Shown here: one piece after another, positions 47,731-61,633 of the stretch | Layout of the letters: each line of letters opens with the position of its first letter | Position numbering within the stretch: the first letter of the stretch is position 1 | Translations under genes and position numbers: made by a program | Assembly: GCA_014773175.1 (NCBI GenBank) | Contig: VXCM01000485.1 | Span: 1-64,000, forward strand | DNA: 64,000 nt | Direction: 5' to 3' | DNA from: Lucifuga dentata | Lineage: Eukaryota > Chordata > Actinopteri > Ophidiiformes > Bythitidae | The notes under the pieces: generated by a model | Databases searched by the model: none | What the model saw: the letters and a program-made list of their open reading frames with translations, nothing else | What the model was told of the DNA's origin: nothing

Positions 47731-50700
47731 AAAAAATATGCTCTCAAAAATCCTTAATTTTTTCTTTCATGCTTTGTATCAAAGTGAAACAACAGAGATT
47801 TTGCGTAACATTTTTATTGTAATTATTAAATACTTGTAGATATTTGATTTGTAATCTGACTGACTGACTTGACACCAGACTTCACCCAAAGCTTTATTAA
47901 CTGTACTACAAAATTGTGCATTACACAGTCAGACCTTTATTGTTAGCCTTCTGAATGATCTCAAAATGATCATACTCAAACTATGGCAAACAACAATATT
48001 TTGTTGCAGAAATGTGGGATGTGAATTAATTAACACCACTGAAAAACATGTTAGCTCGCCACTGTCTGTAACACTACTAATGTAAGCGTGAAAAAAGTCA
48101 CAAAACTGCTGCTGCAAACATCCTGCTTTTCCACGCTCAATGTTGCACACATTGTAATATATGTAAGCTAATATTCTTGTTACAGACATTAACAACTGAA
48201 TGGAACATTCAACGTTAATTAACACATTCTGTTTTTGTCAGTATTTATGGAAAAATTACTATCATAACATTACATCACATTTTTGCCATCACATTTTTCT
48301 TTTCTTTTCTACACCTTCTTATGCAAAGGGTAAAGTTAAATAACTCCAGCTCATTGTGGCTAACATATGTGGATAGTAGCAAACAGAAACTTCAGCCTGG
48401 ACACTCTTTATTGTTCTGTAATAATAGCCAGTGAAATATATAACCAAGCAGGATAGCATCATATTCCCCTGTGACTTATTTTTTCTCCAGCTGTTCATCA
48501 CTTGGTCTGCTGTATGCCTAATGAGTGATAAATAAGATTTAATTCAACTGATGCGAGTTGCCCATCTTTCAATACTAAGCATGATAGCTGGAGCAAGATT
48601 CCATTGGAATTATATGAGGGCAATTTTTCAGCAAGTGGGCTGGGCAGACTGCCTCCTCCATATTTGGCTTTCACAGACATTCCTTTGGCTTTAAGCTCTG
48701 CAAGTTATGGGTCCATTAGGAATTCATCAAACAATGAACGATATCAATCTTATTGCGTGAATGTGCCCTGGGTAAAAATAAGATAAAACCTTCCATTACG
48801 GGGCCTCCAAAGCATATTTGCCCTCCAAAATTGATCCAGTATTGACAATTTACACTTAGGGTGACCTTTCATAACTGCCCACATACTTGAAAGCCAATAG
48901 TGTTTGGAAAGCAAGGAAGAAAAAAAAAAACACAGCCCACTTCAAAAGAGATTGAGAAGTAAGTATACATTATGACTCTGCTGTTGTTCATAGACAACCT
49001 ACTATGCTGGAGGGCTGAGCACTTTTTACATCAATGATGGCCTGTACCAGTTGAGAAAGATGATATTGTTGAGAGTTCCTAGTCTATTGCAGGACTCGGT
49101 CATTGACCTGATTTTTTTTTTTTTTTTTTTTTGCAAAAGGGAGCTGGGCTCCACATGACAAGTTTTCTCAAAGAGGGCATTATAAAAGGGCGTAACAGCA
49201 CCAAAAGGTCTTGCTTGCAGACAGCCCCCTGTTGATACTCTGTACTCAAGGTAATACTTTAGTATAATTTAAACAGCAAGGTTTAGGAGGTACTTAACAA
49301 CAGGGCAGGAGCAAGAGACCCCTGGTGTCCATTCAGAGAGACTGTCTTTTATTAAGATTTGATTTATCCTCTCAAAATGGCTCCATGTCACACTTCACTT
49401 ACTTTACTATCCTCTCCTGGCACAACGAATCAGTTATTCACCAAGGGTACTCAAATGGTACATAAAATCTTCATCTATATTTCCATAATGGGGTTTCTGC
49501 TGAGGATGAAAAATGATCAGGTCCAGAGGAAGGCCCCTGTGGGTCAATGGGAGGGACAGTGGCTTTGTCTGTGCCCTAGACATCAAATCTTAAATGGAGT
49601 GGCTGTCCATGCCTCAGTTCCTTCCCATCTGCCTTTTCCTTTGGCTGTTGATAAATATCCTTATCTATGAGAAGCAGGTGATAGGTTTCAAGCAGCACGT
49701 CTCTACAGAGTGCTGCTCTTATCCACCCTATTGATATCTCACATCTACTAAGCCATCTGAGCTATAGCAAGCGGCACCAACACCCTCTGGGTCTCTTTGG
49801 CCCAAATCACGTTAGTTCCACTTCCTGTAGGCCTGCCTCTAGGGCCACCCTGATGAATAACATCTATCAACACCCTGAAGTAGAAGCCTGGAGCTTATGG
49901 AGGCAAAAGGCTTTAGCTCTCAACTTAAAAACATGCCAGAGCAACAGTCTCCATCTGATATGTGATACGGGCTTGTGCATGCGAGCGTGTGTACGAAACT
50001 GTAAAGGAGAACAATTGCTAGAGAGGCAGACAGACAACAAGAGAGAGATAAAGTGATGGGTACAACATATGTGTGAGCAAATTAATTGCTAAGGGAATTG
50101 CGATCACTATCGCTTCCTGTGATGTAATTTAAGAAAGAAACAGGTGATATTCCCTCCAGATCAGAGGGAAGATAAGGAAACAGCTGCCAGGCTCAGCGTA
50201 ATGTGGCACTATGTCAGGGTCATGCAGATAACAAACACAGAAGTAATAAGCAAAGGTATTAAAAGATCATTTACGCCACAAAAGAGTTTGGGACAGATAA
50301 GAGAATAAGGGGAAAACTTCATTTTTTTCCCCCAGCATCTCCTCCTTAAGACACTTCATTTTGGTCTTTTCATTTGCCTTCCCCCTTCCTCCGATTCACT
50401 CCCATTCTGTCTTTAAAATTTCATGAGGGGAAAATAGGTAATTTAATCTTCATTAAACTTACAGGGGACCCACTTTTCTGGCCTGACCAGCTGAATTAAC
50501 TGCTCAGCTTTGGGGGATTAGACACTTTGGCTAAATTTCAGTAACCCTGAAAAGCTATATATCATGGCATCTTTTTTTTTTTTTTTTTTTTTTTTATGGG
50601 GGTTGGGGGTCTCTGGTCAATGTTAAACACGTTTTTAAGAGGCTTGTAATGTAGAACAGAGGTTGGGGTAGGGGTTGGCGGCAACAACTTTTGACTGACC

Positions 50701-51134
50701 TGTGGAAGTGAAGTGGAAGAATGGGGCTGGGGAAGAAAAGGCGAGTTTGGGATCATAATGACGTTGAAAAAGGCAGTAAATAAATAAGGCTGGCTTGGCT
50801 CTCTTTGAAATCTGATTGATGTGTCTTTTGGGATACCTAGTATGAAAGACCTACTGAGTCTGTGGCTTTCATCCCTGACCGAAAATCGATCAGCCAGGAT
50901 GTATGAGAGGCTCCTGCTTTCTACCCACCAATCTTCTGCCAGATATACAGGTAACAATCTCACCAGAAAGGGAATAGGAGATGGAAGAGGAACAGGCACA
51001 TTCAATTTGTTTTTTTTTTTTTNTTTTTTTTTTTTTTTTACTATTATTCAACTGAAACTTTTTTTAAAAATTAGTTTTTACAAATTTTCAAATAAGTCAC
51101 AAAAATCCCAAACATACACACACAAAGCAAAAAC

Positions 51135-51146
51135 CACACACACACA

Positions 51147-51197
<51 letters not shown>
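51135..51197. repeat. Compound (CA)n(CGCA)n(CA)n microsatellite
   Basis: A CA array with an internal block of about five CGCA units. Confidence 0.95.
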
Positions 51198-51200
<3 letters not shown>

Positions 51201-52584
51201 ACATATCAACTGAAACTTAATTTTGAAGCACACATTGTCTCTGGGAAAACCAGTATGTGTAATGTATACCATTAACCAACTTGTTTCAAAACCACCAAAT
51301 ATTATTGAGATGATTTTCCATCAATGAGAGCAGAAACTTAGCTCCACGGATCCCTATTCAATCCATCCAGTTTCCATGTGTTGAATTAGGACTGGCTGCT
51401 GTAATTACATAACACATGACTATAGCCTCCTGGGTGAGGTTTTCCATCTTACACAAAGTGGAGACAAGGAAATAGGAAATGGTCCCGGAATTGGGTGTAA
51501 CTGTGACTGGCGGCGCCTAGAATTGTGTTCAGCCTGAATCTTATGGAAGCATGATGCATACAGTTTAGCCCAAAGGATGACAAAGAACGACATACTGGGT
51601 TTAAATGAACTCTTTCGACATAAGCAGAGATTCTTATGCGCCTGTGAGAGACTCTCTAGTACGCGCTGCTCGTTTGAGGATGACAGGAGGTTAATCAAGC
51701 TTTAAAGCGTGTGATTACAACTGATATGACAAGCAGAAGTGAATAGATTTGGTGCGCTATGTGATATAACTGCTTAGAGAACTGTCCGTATCAGGAAATT
51801 CAAGTACTTAAATACTGTCAGTCAGAATGAAAGCAAATATGTGCAAAACAAAAATACACATGCATTAGTGCTGCTTCACTGACCTAAAGATATCATTATA
51901 TATAAGACATCACTGTTTAAATACTGACTCAAATGCACAAAAAAATTCACAACCAAAAGCTCTCCTGAGATTTTTTACTTTACTAAGATACATTAGTTTT
52001 CTTTACAGACCGTCATTTGTTTCCCTCAAAAGTGTTCATAAAGATTGTTTTTTTTTTCTTTGTGCCCCCTTTCATGAGCTGAGACAAACTATATAGCAGC
52101 TGAACTCACTTCCAGATTTCATTTAGGGGGAAAAAAAAAAAAAAAAAAAANAAAAAAAAAAAAAAAAAAATCTAAGGAGCTGCATGTAAAGAGGATTTTC
52201 CCCTCTCATCACCTCAGAGCATCAATGGAGCTGTTTATCAAACCACAATACCAGGCTGCATATTAATACAAAAGAGAGCCTTTACTGCATAATCCTGTGC
52301 TGTGCACTGGAAAAACACCTTGCACACTGAGAAGAGTCTGCAAAATGTCATGCAACACAGGAAGGTGCCATTATGACAACCATGGTAACCTGGCTGTCTT
52401 GCAAGCAGGAAAACAGGTGATACACAGCACAATATAAAGCCCAATCAAAACATACAGGATATAGGCCTATAAGGAGTGGACCCCAGAAATATCATTAACA
52501 CACCTTGCAGTATGAATATATATAGTGGGAGTGCTTACTGATGCTGCTAATTGAAATATTATTCATCGTTTTGTTTTTTATCAT

Positions 52585-52594
52585 CACACACGCA

Positions 52595-52656
<62 letters not shown>
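52585..52656. repeat. Compound (CGCA)n(CA)n microsatellite
   Basis: About six CGCA units followed by a long CA array, built like the array 1.4 kb to the left but with different flanks. Confidence 0.95.
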
Positions 52657-52659
<3 letters not shown>

Positions 52660-53795
52660 ACACTACATACAAGCACCCAATCTACATATTTGGATATGCA
52701 ACTAGCACAAATAAAACAAAAACATGGTCGGACAAGCATTGCTGCAGCACACAAGGAACCAAATTGTTGACGGTGGCAGATAAATCAATTTTAGGCAAAG
52801 TTGCCTCAAAGTAGGCCAGAGCACAAAAAAGCAAGGATCCATCAGAGTGTGGTATTTCGGGAGTGCTGTGGTGCATCAGTTTGACATTTACCAGACACAC
52901 AGAGCTGGAAAGGAAGAACAAAAAGGGAATACACTAAGACATTGTGAGTAGCACAAGACATGGAGGTCTGCAGACCTCTCTGACAGAACACATCCTACAC
53001 ATGGCCACAAGACAGGAAGTGATATCATGCTGTGACAGCACAGACCTATAGGAAGGGCAAGAGGATTATTGTAGATGATTACTGGAGCTGCTCTGCACCA
53101 CAGAAATTATGCTGAGTGAATCAAAGGCAGTTTTTCTCCAGTAGTGTGAATGCTGTTAGCAATGTATTAGTATTGCAAGATTAAGTATTTGAAACAAGGG
53201 CAATTTCAATATGAGCGCACTGTAGCGTGATGAATTTTATAGGTAATTAGAATTTTCTCACTAGGTCAAAAAGTATTGTAGATAGATGAACATCAACTGA
53301 ATTTATCATTTAGTTTGTCTGTTGTGTTCAGACTGTAAAAAGGTCTTGATGTCCTAAAGCTGTCCAGACTGCAGCTCCTCCTCCTCCATCAATAACAAAT
53401 ATAAAGTGGACATTCTGGAATATCTGTTGCACCATCTTCCTACTAACATTAGAATAAATCCTTTCAGCAGGTCCAATCATAAATTTGTAATTTGTAAGTT
53501 AAATTATTATGTTAAGATCAGGGGGATAGAGGCAGGTTTTAATCTTTGTTTTGAGTTAGATCTGTTATCTGTCTGATGCCTGTAGGGGTTGCTGCAGCGT
53601 TTTACATACATAAGTCTTACAAGTTATACCGTTCAGCATTTCATCCTTTGCTAAAGCTAAAATCAATAACTCAGCATAGGACTCTGCATGTGGTAGACCA
53701 GCTCAGTTTGAATGTTCTGAGTAGGCAGATGTACAAGTTATGCAGCCAGGACAGAGGGAGGCAGGGTGGTGCTGGGTCTAGATTAAAAAAGGTAG

Positions 53796-53875
53796 TTAAA
53801 TACACACACCTAGAGTTCTGTTACCATAGTTAGCGCCCGGCCACCGAGAGACTGGACTGGAGGGGCTTTGATCAC
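53796..53875 (-). CDS. Candidate alternative exon of diaph2
   Basis: On the minus strand a strong pyrimidine tract (ttctttcttctttttttttt) runs into ttgtcacag, an excellent acceptor, directly before 53875. The exon would start with GT, completing a Gly codon with the G left by the DAD exon, and continue GDQSPSSPVSRWPGANYGNR-TL. Two outcomes are possible. If it reads through, it adds four more residues and stops at TAA (53796), giving an alternative C-terminus. If the GTGTGT after CTAG at 53810 is used as donor, it is a 66-nt cassette, divisible by three, that rejoins the terminal exon in phase. It is GC-rich for this region and lies 1.1 kb below the DAD exon. Mammalian DIAPH2 is known to have alternative C-termini, but I cannot match this one, so it remains a prediction. 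Confidence 0.38.
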
Positions 53876-55147
<1,272 letters not shown>

Positions 55148-55564
55148 TCAATAAAAACAGGAAGAGGTATACAATATGATATTTGCAGATGAGTCTGAAC
55201 ACTTACACATAAACATGAATACACACACATACTGCACACTTAAATTGTATCGCTTATAAATGATTCTACTACTTCAATGTCTAACATTAGGGTATTACAG
55301 AATGAAAGCAATAAGTGCCCTTTATCTGAATGTGCATGAACAATGACATTATATCAAAGTAAACGGACAACTCTGATTGTGAATGAGACACTAAACATTA
55401 ACATTAACCTTTAAGAGTGCGTGAGTGTGAGTATTAAGACAGAGTCCTGTCACTCAGGTCCTTCCATTTCGTCGGTGAACAGCCAGGGAAGAGGAAATAC
55501 ACTTAGAGTTTAGCAACTAATACAGGCAGAGGAGCCTCAGGATGAAAGCATCCACTGATGGCCA

Positions 55565-55927
55565 TTGACAGATATTCTTTCTGTGGCTAACGCAGGGGAG
55601 CTAAGTGCTCTTTACAAAGATTTAGTGTGGAGCTGCTCAATACCCGGGCGCTCTATCATTGTTCCATCAATGACACCGGGACCAGCCTTCGAAAAACATT
55701 CCCCCTGCCCACCATTCCAGCTGTCGTTTAGATCCATGAAACCAGAGCACTGGAGGCAGTCAGCATGGCTGAAAAGACAGCGGCGACACTTACAAGGCTG
55801 TAAGGCCAACAGCTTGACAAGCTGTGCCCACACTGTGCACATGCTACATATCGCTAGATGGAAAAGGGGTTCAAAAATAAGCTTAGGTTCTATATCTGGG
55901 TCATCTATCTTTGCGCCCCAATACTAA
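55565..55927. other. GC-richer open segment of unknown nature
   Basis: Open for 120 codons on the plus strand and for 76 codons on the minus strand (55612-55842), in a region where long open frames are rare. The minus frame holds a Cys-rich patch (CKCRRCLFSHADCLQCSG), and ttggccttacag upstream could act as an acceptor, but no donor or domain match was seen. It may be a decayed retrocopy, a conserved element or an unrecognised exon. Confidence 0.3.
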
Positions 55928-57844
55928 TGAGTCAGAGAGGCACCCATTTTATCATTGTGGTCCAGAACAGACATTATTTTAAACTAGGATCATTAGGGTG
56001 ACTTATTGTGGAGCTGGAGATCTGGCCATCAATCCTTTTGCATACATGAGTGAACTAGCACTCCCCCCATGTTTACCATCAGGGTTCAGGCATCTTGTTT
56101 CTCTTTCTGCTTACAGCTGAAGAGAACCATTTGGAAATAACTGGAGACAAGTGCTGCTTTCACCACACAGCACTTTCTCAAGAGTTCAGGCTGATCAATC
56201 TTTTACTTTTTTGCATGTGCTAAAAAACAGACAGCAGTGAGGTGAATTGAATTTATGGACACAGTACAATGGCATTGAATGCTGCAAGATTAATTTAAGG
56301 AAATCACACATTTTGCCATTACCACAGAAAGTCAGGACTGCATGTCTTTTTTTTCCTCCCTTTATCCTTAAGCAACAAACCACCCAACCTACAATCATTC
56401 ATGCAAGAAAGAAGACAGTACAACCAAGAATAGAAACATGCCTTATGCAAATTAAAAAAGCAACTCTTCACTTGTACTCGCACTAATTTTACACTATCAC
56501 ATTCCCTTTCTTTCTTCCTCAAGTCCTTCCCAAGGGCTACTTTGAAATCAAAGTATCTGTTCTGGCGTGTGCTGTGCTTAAAAGCAATCCTGATTAAATC
56601 AAGCTTAATTAGACCAGCTTTATCAGAACAAAACCAAAGCTGAGCCAAGTAGTGCTTATCTCAAATTGCAGCACTACACCTCTGATAGCAAGCTCATTGG
56701 TTTAAAATGGGGAGCATGGGTTTCACCTGCTTTGGACCTAAGGAACACTACAGTAACACCTTGCAGCTACTCTAAATGTATCAACTCCCAAGATCTTTAA
56801 CTGCTCCTTTTTCGAATGTAGGCTAGCAAGGACATATTGTGAGTGTGAGAGAAGTCATAAAGTGTTAAGCGACAGGTAAACATTTATCTACAACCGCCTT
56901 GGCGCAAGAAACTTTTTGACAGCCTCTTCTTCACTGCGTTCTTCATGGAGACCTAGACATCACAGGGGGCACCTGACACTTTGATCAATTTGTCCTACTT
57001 CTAGCTTAACTGTAGCACAATTCATCATTTCTAATGGCCACGACATGGGAACCCTCCTAGACTGGGGTTCAGATGGAGGACTGCAAACACAAAAAGCAAA
57101 GCGACTAAAATGGGAAACTCCCCAGTTAGTTACCAGGGCTCAATTAACTACATCCTACTGGGCCCCCACTTAAGCTCAAGCTGGCTCTGCTCTCAAACAT
57201 TTTCAGAGGTGACATAATATACTTTGAAACTTATTGATAGTTACTGCATATAACAGTATGCATATTCAACAAGCTTGCAAAGATTAAATTATTTAGTGGG
57301 AAGCATTGAATATTATTTGAGTATACTATACTTACTCTGGTAATCTTCAGAGCAAACTTTCTGATTACTTATTGTAACATTGTCTACTTTAGGGGAAGGC
57401 TTACTGATTTGTTCCTGCAACTGACTCTTGTCTTATTTTGAACTGTTAAACCGAGGGCAAATACTCATCTACTTCTCATTAGCAGCAGTACTGGATTGTA
57501 TGTTAGGGAATTACAGAAAAGCTAACCTTATATGCCCACAGATCTTTCTCAAGAGGAAAGATCCTCTCTACTAATAGGAAATTGCTTTCTATGTGGGTTA
57601 AGAAGGCTAAGACCTGAGACATTGAAAAACCCTTCCAGTGATGAAACACCTTGGTGGGAACATAAACAGACAGCCTCACAGCCCTTTAATGATCTTATTA
57701 AAGCTTGAAAAGGAGTGGAACATGGTTGGGGCTTTTAGGTACTTTATTAAACAGTTGAACCTTTAAAATGAGAAAAAGTGCTCTGTGAAACTCTACCTCC
57801 CAGAGCGAAATGTCTACCTGTTCAATATATTTTCCCTTTGATTC

Positions 57845-57889
57845 CCCCCCACCCCCACCCACACCCACACCCACACCCACACACACACC
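57845..57889. repeat. (CCCACA)n-type minisatellite
   Basis: CCCAC and CCCACA units repeated about seven times and grading into (CA)n. Confidence 0.9.
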
Positions 57890-58869
57890 TGAATATCAAA
57901 TGGTACTTGGACCCATTGGCTGTGCCAAATGTAACAGTGAGCCTTGGGGATTGGCTCAGTCTGCAATGTATTTACAAGCAGCAGTATCACATTTTCTAAT
58001 TAGAGGAGATAACAAGGGGCGATGTGCTCTCACCATGATTAACATGAACATTTCACATATCAGATTAGGTTTTCAAAACAATAGATGGCATCAAGTTTCA
58101 GTTCATATGTACTGTGTGACTCACCAACCTCAGAAGCAGAACATAAAGTGGAGTGTCAATGAGAGAGAAAAAGTATGGAAAACAAAAAGAACATGAAAGA
58201 GAAAAGAATGGGCAAACAACCCTCTTGGGGAAGGAACCTGTACAAAATCAAATGAATGAGGAAGCAGAATGCAGGAGAGGGGCAAGAGTGACAAGAGAGA
58301 AGGACAGAGTGTGGAGGGCAGGAGGGAAGAAAGTGAAGAGGGTTTCTGTAAGCGAGGTGGTGCATCTGGCAAAGTAGGTTATTGAGGGGGAGTAACGGAG
58401 CAAGGCGAGACACAAGGTTGTAAAACTCTTTTCTGAATACTTGACGGCCTGAGCCCTGTGACATTTAATTATTTCTAGACAACATACAGATGCAAGCCAA
58501 GGCACAGACACATTCACCAACACTACAAATCTACCTACAGATTTTCATTGGTACAAAGATGTGTTATATGGTATGGGTACATTTGATAAACACAGAAAAA
58601 GACAGAGAGAAAGAAAAAGCTGGAGAGAGAGAAGAATGACCTGTGCTCATGGCTGCTTATGGCGAGATCAGTTAGAGGAAAACACAGGAAACTAGCCAAG
58701 CCTTTCCAACAACCAATCCATAATCAATTCTCATACATGGACCAATTAGTAAAAATAAAATAACTTTACATACAAATCATGGTATTGAAATTGTGCATTT
58801 TTACCATTTTAAATCTGAGATCTACAACATCAAAATATGTAGATAACTGTAAAGTAAAACAATGTTTTT

Positions 58870-58998
58870 CATGCTATCACCCAAGCTAAAAGCCTTGTAT
58901 GCAATCCTGTTTTTTTTTTGTGTGTGTGCGTGTNCATGCTATCACCCAAGCTAAAAGCCTTGTATGCAATCCTGTTTTTTTTTTGTGTGTGTGCGTGT
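58870..58998. repeat. Assembly join: 64-bp duplication around N at 58934
   Basis: Positions 58870-58933 are repeated exactly at 58935-58998. Confidence 0.85.
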
Positions 58999-61582
58999 GT
59001 TTAAACACCAAAGGCCTTCCATTCCTATGCAGTAATATCAACAAAGTCTGTTCATAAATTCAGTTTGCTGTCTGTCATCTCCTCCTTGTTGCGCCAGAGA
59101 GAAAAAAAAAACAAGGTGGATCGATTGAAAATTCAATTTCTGATGGCTCAAATGTAGTCTCAATGATTATTGGGGGAAAAGATAGACAAATAAATGTTAA
59201 AATTCCAAAAAAAGGCCCTGTCTGGTATGTGTACAGGTGTCTTTTTAGTACAATGTAAAACTATATCAAATAGTAGCATAGCATACAAAATAATGATATC
59301 TATCAGTCAAATTTGTAATTCAATCAAGGCTACATTTCATCTGAATTTATATGAGCATATCTTTCTCCTTCCTTACCAAATTAAAGTATCTGACACGAGA
59401 ACCATCAGGCGCTGGAAAGATGTCTATTATCCACTAGCCTTCCAGTAGCCGATCCCTGACTCTAATTTGCACTGTAATGAGATCTAATGAGAGCTTCCAG
59501 GCTATGTGCTTGATGAATTGAAACCACTGCGTAAGAGGAGCACAGTGAGAGTTTAACTTCCCAGTCACCCTCAATGACTCCAGCAGGGAGGATGAGAAAG
59601 AAAAGGGAGAATGAAGAGATCAGAAGAACAACAAGTTGGATTGTTTTTGAACACATTTAAGCCCATCTGTTCCCAAACTGAAAGTCACCTGCGCAATTAA
59701 CCTGGGCCATTAGTTGTGAAACAAAGGCCTCTGTGAAGGGGGGGGCTGCTTTATGGCCAGGTGGAGAGGCAACAACTTTATTTTTCATCTCTCTCTTACA
59801 CTCTCACACTCGTACACACCTGGTTTTGAAACTTCTACACCTAAATTCAGGCACAGCCACAAGCACCTGCATCATTAACCCNCCCCGCTGCTGTTATATC
59901 TACTTTCTTGCTGTCTGCTTTTGAGACCAGACAGCTCCCTCCTTCCCTACACCCCCAGCAGCTCCTATGACCTGGGCACGCCAAGACCATTACTGCCACA
60001 GAGCACAGAGAGCATAACTGCCCAAAGGACAGCAGTCATACACCTGTTTGATGTATCTCCTTTGTTTCTCACTCTCTCCCTTCTTTCCTTATCTCCCTGC
60101 AGTCTAGCCAGCCAACCCTGACAAAAGCTTTGACACGATAACATGAAAAACTTTTCAGACAGGCCCGAGACTTAAATTTATAAGGATGTGTATATGTTTA
60201 TAAAATCTCTGGAATGGAAAAAAAAAGAAAAGAAAAAAAGGACATGGGAGGGTAACGTGTCTAATAAAAAAGAATGATTTGCAGGCTGAACAAGTTGGAT
60301 TGGTTTATTATAACAACTTGATGAGCAAACGCACTCATGTGCTCCTTAATTCAATTAGGGATGCCCCCACATCCTTCCATTCCAGAGGAAATGGCATTAC
60401 ACTAACTCCTTTCCTCTTTCTATGAGCCCCTGTGTGGCGCCAGGAGGTCACAGCAGAATGGGAGAGATAAGTGGAGACAGAGCAAAAAGTCATGAAAATA
60501 GAGAAGCTGAGCAGGAGGTGAGACGTACATTGTGTTTGAGGTGTATTGTGTCTGGTATGCATGATGATAGGCTATCCTGGTCACTGCAGACCTGATCCCA
60601 AAGAAAGAGACATGGCCAGACAGTGAAGAACTAAAGGAAGTGATGAGAGAAGTTGGATATTGACATCGGAGAGATGAAAGCGGATTAGCTGCCATGGCGA
60701 TTTGCATTCTGTGGTGGAGTGAAAGCCCCTGCGATGCCCTGAATAGCTGGATGCATGAATAAGTAAACAAACAAAAACAAAAATAAAACCTCCATCTGGA
60801 TGGATGCTGCCAGGCCCCGAGTGAGAAACGGTAAGGAGGAGAGGTTCGGAGACAGAAAAGGGGGAGAGAAAGAAGCTTGCAACGTAGCAGTCACCACTTT
60901 ATTTTCTCCACTATTATTTACCTCTACTGCCTGCAGGCCCCCAGTTACCATGCTGCTATCACCATCTATTCACTGCATGTGGCTAGTTTGCCCAGTAACA
61001 CCAACACACAAGAGAGAGCTCCAGCACCAACAGATGTTCAAATGACACACTTTCTCTAGACGTCATGGGGTCTAAGTGTCAGGGTGCCAATCTGGTCCGG
61101 GAAGCTGTACAGCTGTATTACTGTTCATACTAGGGCTATCATTTGAATCAGGCTAGTCAGATTGGAGTGATGTCAAAGAAGGAGTTTAGTGAGACGACCC
61201 TGTATGTTCTTGGCCTCAGGCTTTGGTTTCTGTTTTCTAAGAATGACACACTAAAATAACTAAACTAATGGTGGATGAGTTCTGGAATCCAGATCAAGAT
61301 AACATCTGAACCCATAATGGCTGTTTGCATCAATGAACAGTGGCGCTGTCTCGGGAAGCTAAATGGATTTGACAATGAGATGTGATGGCCTTTATAGTGA
61401 GGATAATTATGTTTGATTGACTGTAAAGTGGCTGGTGAGGTCTAGATCTGGGAGGGGAAATGGTCAGACACTTGGCCCACCCACAACTGAATCTGATTCA
61501 GCTGTGTCAGAGCTGACTTCAAAGAGGAGGAGGAGGACATTTACAACAGCAATGGGAAAGAGCGAAGCACAGGTTGTGTGCC

Positions 61583-61586
61583 AGTG

Positions 61587-61632
<46 letters not shown>
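61583..61632. repeat. (GT)n microsatellite
   Basis: About 50 bases of GT with one GC interruption. Confidence 0.95.

Positions 61633-61633
<1 letters not shown>

Larger units (their letters stand above)
47731..53795. other. Intronic DNA, largely unassigned
   Basis: Contains T runs at about 49111-49132 and 50573-50595, a poly-T join at 51023, a poly-A join at 52151 and two compound CA/CG microsatellites. The segment 48600-48760 is GC-richer and could be a conserved element, but this is unproven. No exon identified. Confidence 0.45.
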
